Shown: piece after piece, positions 13,001 through 15,113 of the stretch
Layout: each line of letters opens with the position of its first letter
Numbering within the stretch: position 1 is the stretch's first letter
NCBI GenBank assembly: GCA_002378845.1
Contig: DFRY01000046.1
Location: 21,599 to 36,711, forward strand
Direction: 5' to 3'
From: Ruminococcaceae bacterium UBA3451
GTDB taxonomy: Bacteria > Bacillota > Clostridia > Oscillospirales > Acutalibacteraceae
Length of the DNA: 15,113 nucleotides
Notes under the pieces: generated by a model
The model's database searches: none
What the model saw: only the letters and a program-made list of their open reading frames with translations
What the model was told of the DNA's origin: nothing
Translations under genes and position numbers: made by a program

Positions 13001-14069
13001 CGTCAAAATAAATGCCGACCCAGCTTCCCTCGCCAGCATTATTAAAGTGCACCGTAATATCGAATTTATCCGATTTATTGTAAGTGCCTTGATCGGTATA
13101 AACCTTCACTTCGCCGATGGTAATGGTTTTCCGTACAAATACCGAGTTATTGTCGGTATTATAGAAAATCACATCGTAGTCGCCGGGTTCCAGGTCGTTT
13201 TCCTCTGCAGGAAAGGTCACCGTTCCGGAACCTTCCGCGGATTCCGACCAGATCGGTTCTTCCTCTGAAGGTTTGCCATCCTTGGAAATAATTCCGATTG
13301 CGTCGCCATCCGCACCCTTTGAATAGTTGATGTCGATATCCGAATCCGGCGCGTACACCGCACGGTCCATACTGATTGCCTGACCGTTCGGTTCCGTACC
13401 GTCTCCGGTGAAGAAAAGCGTACCGAAATTAGCAGTACTGGTCCAGTTGTTGGAATCACCGGACCAAACCATAACATTTCCGGTGTCGCCGTCAAATGCC
13501 ATTAGGTCGAAGCCCATTTCGCTTGTACCCTGTGGGACAAATCCAACCACCGTCCACGGCAGTTCAATTTCCATGGTATAACCGTTTTCAATGGACTGAT
13601 ATTTCGCGGAAATTTCGGAAACCTTCAGCGTGGCATTTTTACCGGAACCGGCATACCCCGCTGTTATCGTTTTGCCCTTATCCGATACCTGCACCTGAAA
13701 GTCGTCTTTCGAATAGGAACCCCGGTTATTCTTCGGAGCAAGATAAAAGGAAATGCTGTCGTCGTCAAAGGAAGTTTTATCCTCTGTTTTGCCTGTGACC
13801 TGAACGCCAACATACAAATTGCTATTGTCCCAGGTAACATTGAAGCCGGTGTTTATGGTATCGGTACTGCCGACAATCTGTTTTTCCACCGGAACCAAGG
13901 TCTGCCAGACTTCTTCATTCAAAACACCGTCGAAATCTAAATTCGAGTCTTTTACGACACTGATTTCGTTTGTTTCTGCCGCTGACGCAAACGTACCTTT
14001 TAACGGTACCGCACCTAAAAACACAAACAATGCCAGACTAAGCGCGCAAACTTTTTGGAACAGTTTCAT
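10098..14069 (-). CDS. Secreted multidomain metallophosphoesterase (1,323 aa)
   Basis: A signal peptide (basic start, hydrophobic core 8-22, A-S-A-A-E near 30) indicates export. Residues about 35-220 look like a CBM9/DOMON-type sugar-binding domain (F-D-G-V-L-N-E-E-V-W, L-Y-V-G-V-Q-V). Three related Ig-like repeats follow (about 229-318, 320-428, 429-534), each with a G-I or W-V-G-I strand. A purple-acid-phosphatase-like Fn3 segment covers about 540-645. The calcineurin-like core has all metal motifs: S-D-T-H (657-660), G-D-M-V-D-C-G (693-699), G-N-H-E (726-729), L-H-Q (813-815) and G-H-S-H (862-865). A Ser/Gly linker (943-975), beta domains, and a C-terminal module (about 1237-1323) shared with the upstream gene complete it. 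It probably hydrolyses extracellular phosphoesters at a glycan surface; the substrate is unknown. A rather distant AAAGGA site precedes the ATG. Confidence 0.9.
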   Translation of the reverse strand: MKLFQKVCALSLALFVFLGAVPLKGTFASAAETNEISVVKDSNLDFDGVLNEEVWQTLVPVEKQIVGSTDTINTGFNVTWDNSNLYVGVQVTGKTEDKTSFDDDSISFYLAPKNNRGSYSKDDFQVQVSDKGKTITAGYAGSGKNATLKVSEISAKYQSIENGYTMEIELPWTVVGFVPQGTSEMGFDLMAFDGDTGNVMVWSGDSNNWTSTANFGTLFFTGDGTEPNGQAISMDRAVYAPDSDIDINYSKGADGDAIGIISKDGKPSEEEPIWSESAEGSGTVTFPAEENDLEPGDYDVIFYNTDNNSVFVRKTITIGEVKVYTDQGTYNKSDKFDITVHFNNAGEGSWVGIYFDGDVPGDSTESIVWKYTGTSSGDVTFTPQDFSGSSRLYYNGKKQDYLRSGDYKAILFADGGYTIDQICPFTVTGAEFTLNKTSFSSNFEINVDYTGTDAENNKDWVGIFDKNEEPTGSSPLYAYKYAAGDSGTLTFTQDDVENYAYSPLNGDPLPSGEYELVLLANDGYDVLDSAEFTIADTSAYPPAAVSYKRTGNRVGYADGKVVITNDDHASTTKYTLYWGDENGKLEGYDKIDTVNKMAGGYSGYTMVANTFIPPQATRLLVYGNSAGGESDIPAYVEIPDSAKFPDETPLYTYDVISDTHITTWDSSMNKYFDLALKDIKQNDPTSSGIFLDGDMVDCGLDENYAKFFSVLDENKDGLPNIFYAIGNHEFMETTNDPYSHPNVDGRLQRWLDNTKEPNVYYDQYLNGQHFIVMGSEQTTYADDDCYISETQFNWLRQKLAETKGKKEPIFLFLHQSMANTVAGSIGIKGTDGAQGWYGMKPAQEAELRNILKDYPQVILYNGHSHWILESKYEMYDGKSSFASIFNTASAGYLWSDAGETIDGGQGLYVEVYKDKVLVKGRSFSNGNWIPKAFFCVDLNEKFQNSSNSGGDSGHSGSSGNSGSNSSSGTVPVGTQSPSTVTKTPVANGSQVNVATKPDTAPVVAGTNSSVSVSVPQDAISDFAAATAQNPVKLSITAPEASLLEQLNNSSVHSVNLSVQVPAEAANNTNANAKVSIALPSSVLQSAKDKSKDILLQVVNAQTGAVAYSWTFHGADLGRSVSTVVPIDTSIAVNTVQSNAKIAQTVTASAADHQSAGTVIQFAENGLLPAPASVKVYVGNQPNCAPNSRVYLYYYNPAVSSLEKMPKQEYTVDAQGYLNFTVIHNSSYVVMPKAAASSYPVQSDTIYPVGVKNGATYTFAMTVSGNVVPTFTAGNSKVFTQSVKKQGNRYYVTVKAVGKKGEMTALYSTVPGQKAIPMCYLTIS

Positions 14070-14092
14070 CCATGACCCATTCCTTTCTTTAT

Positions 14093-14108
14093 GGTTGAAA
14101 TATCAACC
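14093..14108. promoter_or_regulatory. Inverted repeat upstream of the metallophosphoesterase gene
   Basis: GGTTGA-N4-TCAACC lies about 25 bases upstream of the start codon, in the expected leader or promoter region. It could be an operator or a small mRNA hairpin close to the ribosome binding site. I see no convincing promoter pair in the A/T-rich stretch above it (14,109-14,140). Confidence 0.4.
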
Positions 14109-14168
14109 GTTAAAATCAGTATTTTTTCAGATTTTTGCCGTACTGAACCAATCCGTGGCAAATTCAGT

Positions 14169-14187
14169 GAATGAACGCGGTTCATTC
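14169..14187. promoter_or_regulatory. Inverted repeat, possible operator
   Basis: GAATGAA-CGCGG-TTCATTC is a perfect seven-base inverted repeat with a five-base spacer, in the 235-base gap between the two secreted-protein genes. It lies about 100 bases upstream of the metallophosphoesterase start, a plausible place for a regulator. Confidence 0.4.
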
Positions 14188-14221
14188 GACTGCTTGCCGC
14201 AGAAATCAGTTTTTTTATTCA

Positions 14222-14251
14222 GGAAACCCGGAAGTAGGAGGCCGGGTTTCC
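14222..14251. terminator. Perfect 10-bp hairpin downstream of the beta-helix gene
   Basis: GGAAACCCGG and CCGGGTTTCC pair perfectly around a ten-base loop, about 54 bases beyond the stop of the upstream secreted-protein gene. It is in the right place for its terminator. However, on the minus strand the stem is followed by an A-rich rather than a U-rich stretch; a T7 run lies on the plus strand to its left. Termination efficiency is therefore doubtful. Confidence 0.5.
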
Positions 14252-14304
14252 CAATAAGCCGAATAGGCTGCCCCCTCGTACTGGAGCCGTCCCTAAGCGA
14301 ACTT

Positions 14305-15113
14305 TTACGCTGCACCTACCACACATTGCAAAACCGGTTTTTGCCCCGGCAGTGTGGTATAAACACCGGTGGAAAGGCCCTTTACCCCGGTTGACTGAAT
14401 TTCAAAATAATAATCATTCCCAACGTGATTCACGAAACGGGTCGTAAAGAGGGTTCCGTTGCCTACCGTAAAACGCGGCGTACCTTTTGCCGCCGCGTTT
14501 ACCGTGATTTTGAAACGGTATTTTCCGCCCGCTTTTACCTTAAACGGAAGTGTTGTGTCAGATTTTACGGATGTTCCGCTGACCAAAACAGGGAAAGTCG
14601 CATATTCGTTGTTGATCAGCGCCGTAATCATTGCAGACCCCTCTCCGTCGCCGGTAATCTGGAACAGATACCCACCGTCAACCTTCTGGCTGAACGCAAC
14701 CGCCACATTCGGGGAACTGGACGTTACCGTCGGTACGGTCAGAGAATCTGTTTTTACCAGGAAAGTGTACTTGCCTCCAACACCAAACGAATATGTGGAA
14801 GTCGTGTCCAACTTAAAGCTGGTTGCAGGAACCGGGGATGCGGCACCTGAATTACCCGAGTTGCCCGTATTATCGGAAGGTGTCGTTCCGGAATGGCTGC
14901 CCGAACCGCCGCCGGAGGAATGACCTGAGGAAACCGCGTATTCCGCGGCACCGATGTCCGTCTTTCCGTCCGATAGAGCAGTACCGAAGTAGTCTTTTCC
15001 GCCGTTGTCCGGAATCGTTACCCCCGCGTCAATAGCCGGGGAGCCTGCTTTCAGCTTATATCCGGCAACGCTGTTGATTCCAAGCGTTCCCGACCCCGGA
15101 TTTACCAATTTCG
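14305..15113 (-). CDS. Secreted beta-helix-type protein, C-terminal part (runs off right edge)
   Basis: The frame is open to the right edge, so the N-terminus is outside the window. About 268 residues are visible. The first ~57 (G-S-P-A-I-D-A-G-V-T-I-P-D-N-G, Y-F-G-T-A-L-S-D-G-K-T-D-I-G-A-A-E-Y) match the end of right-handed parallel beta-helix proteins (choice-of-anchor Q / pectate-lyase-like type). A Ser/Gly linker follows (about 58-95), then two tandem copies of an ~85-residue beta module (about 99-177 and 180-267). The second copy resembles the end of the neighbouring metallophosphoesterase: S-D-T-T-L-P-F, Y-R-F-K-I-T-V, P-R-F-T-V-G-N-G, Y-Y-F-E-I, V-Y-T-T-L-P-G-Q-K-P. A likely extracellular polysaccharide-acting or binding protein; the enzymatic type cannot be read from this part. 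Confidence 0.82.
   Translation of the reverse strand, partial: KLVNPGSGTLGINSVAGYKLKAGSPAIDAGVTIPDNGGKDYFGTALSDGKTDIGAAEYAVSSGHSSGGGSGSHSGTTPSDNTGNSGNSGAASPVPATSFKLDTTSTYSFGVGGKYTFLVKTDSLTVPTVTSSSPNVAVAFSQKVDGGYLFQITGDGEGSAMITALINNEYATFPVLVSGTSVKSDTTLPFKVKAGGKYRFKITVNAAAKGTPRFTVGNGTLFTTRFVNHVGNDYYFEIQSTGVKGLSTGVYTTLPGQKPVLQCVVGAA

Overview
The window is the junction between a mobile element (about 1 to 9,645) and chromosomal genes of its host (about 9,646 to 15,113). The host is most likely a spore-forming member of the Clostridia, plausibly Oscillospirales. The evidence is a CotJC-type spore manganese catalase fragment, Gram-positive Shine-Dalgarno sites of the GGAGG kind throughout, consensus sigma-A-like promoters, and two Ser/Gly-rich secreted proteins with a C-terminal module I associate with that group. 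This placement is inferred; there is no rRNA or other marker gene.

Element, left arm (1-6,097, all minus strand). A tightly packed early/replication operon reads leftward from a small Cro-like regulator at 6,097 to a PrimPol-type primase-polymerase that runs off the left edge. Between them are a Cys-containing HTH protein, an SSB, a large DUF3102 coiled-coil protein and a series of short, often Cys-rich proteins. Many junctions are ATGA overlaps or gaps of a few bases. Two genes of 43 and 56 codons fill apparent gaps in the operon.

Element, control region and right arm (6,098-9,636). A divergent promoter/operator region separates the Cro-like gene from a rightward CI-like HTH repressor. After it comes a 330-base stretch with no confident protein gene. 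This stretch holds a LexA-like box and, on the minus strand, a compact candidate small RNA: perfect TTGACA and TATAAT boxes 16 bases apart, then about 70 nt ending in a strong hairpin and U tract. Next are a PD-(D/E)xK restriction-like protein without a helicase motor and a 528-residue large serine recombinase. The recombinase stop lies ten bases from the point where cotJC coding sequence begins.

Host side (9,640-15,113). The 3' part of cotJC resumes in frame exactly at the element edge, so the element sits inside cotJC. This is the layout of the known sporulation intervening elements (skin in sigK, SPbeta in spsM), where a serine recombinase excises the element in the mother cell and restores the gene. 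The 5' part of cotJC should lie beyond the far (left) end of the element, outside this window. Convergent to cotJC is a gene for a 1,323-residue secreted multidomain metallophosphoesterase. Upstream of it on the same strand is the 3' end of a secreted beta-helix-type protein with the same C-terminal module.

How it fits together: the CI/Cro-like pair and shared operators should decide between quiescence and expression of the replication operon. The restriction-like gene and the small RNA sit in the lysogeny-side segment where accessory defence or immunity genes often lie. The recombinase controls integration and excision, and therefore also whether the host has an intact cotJC.
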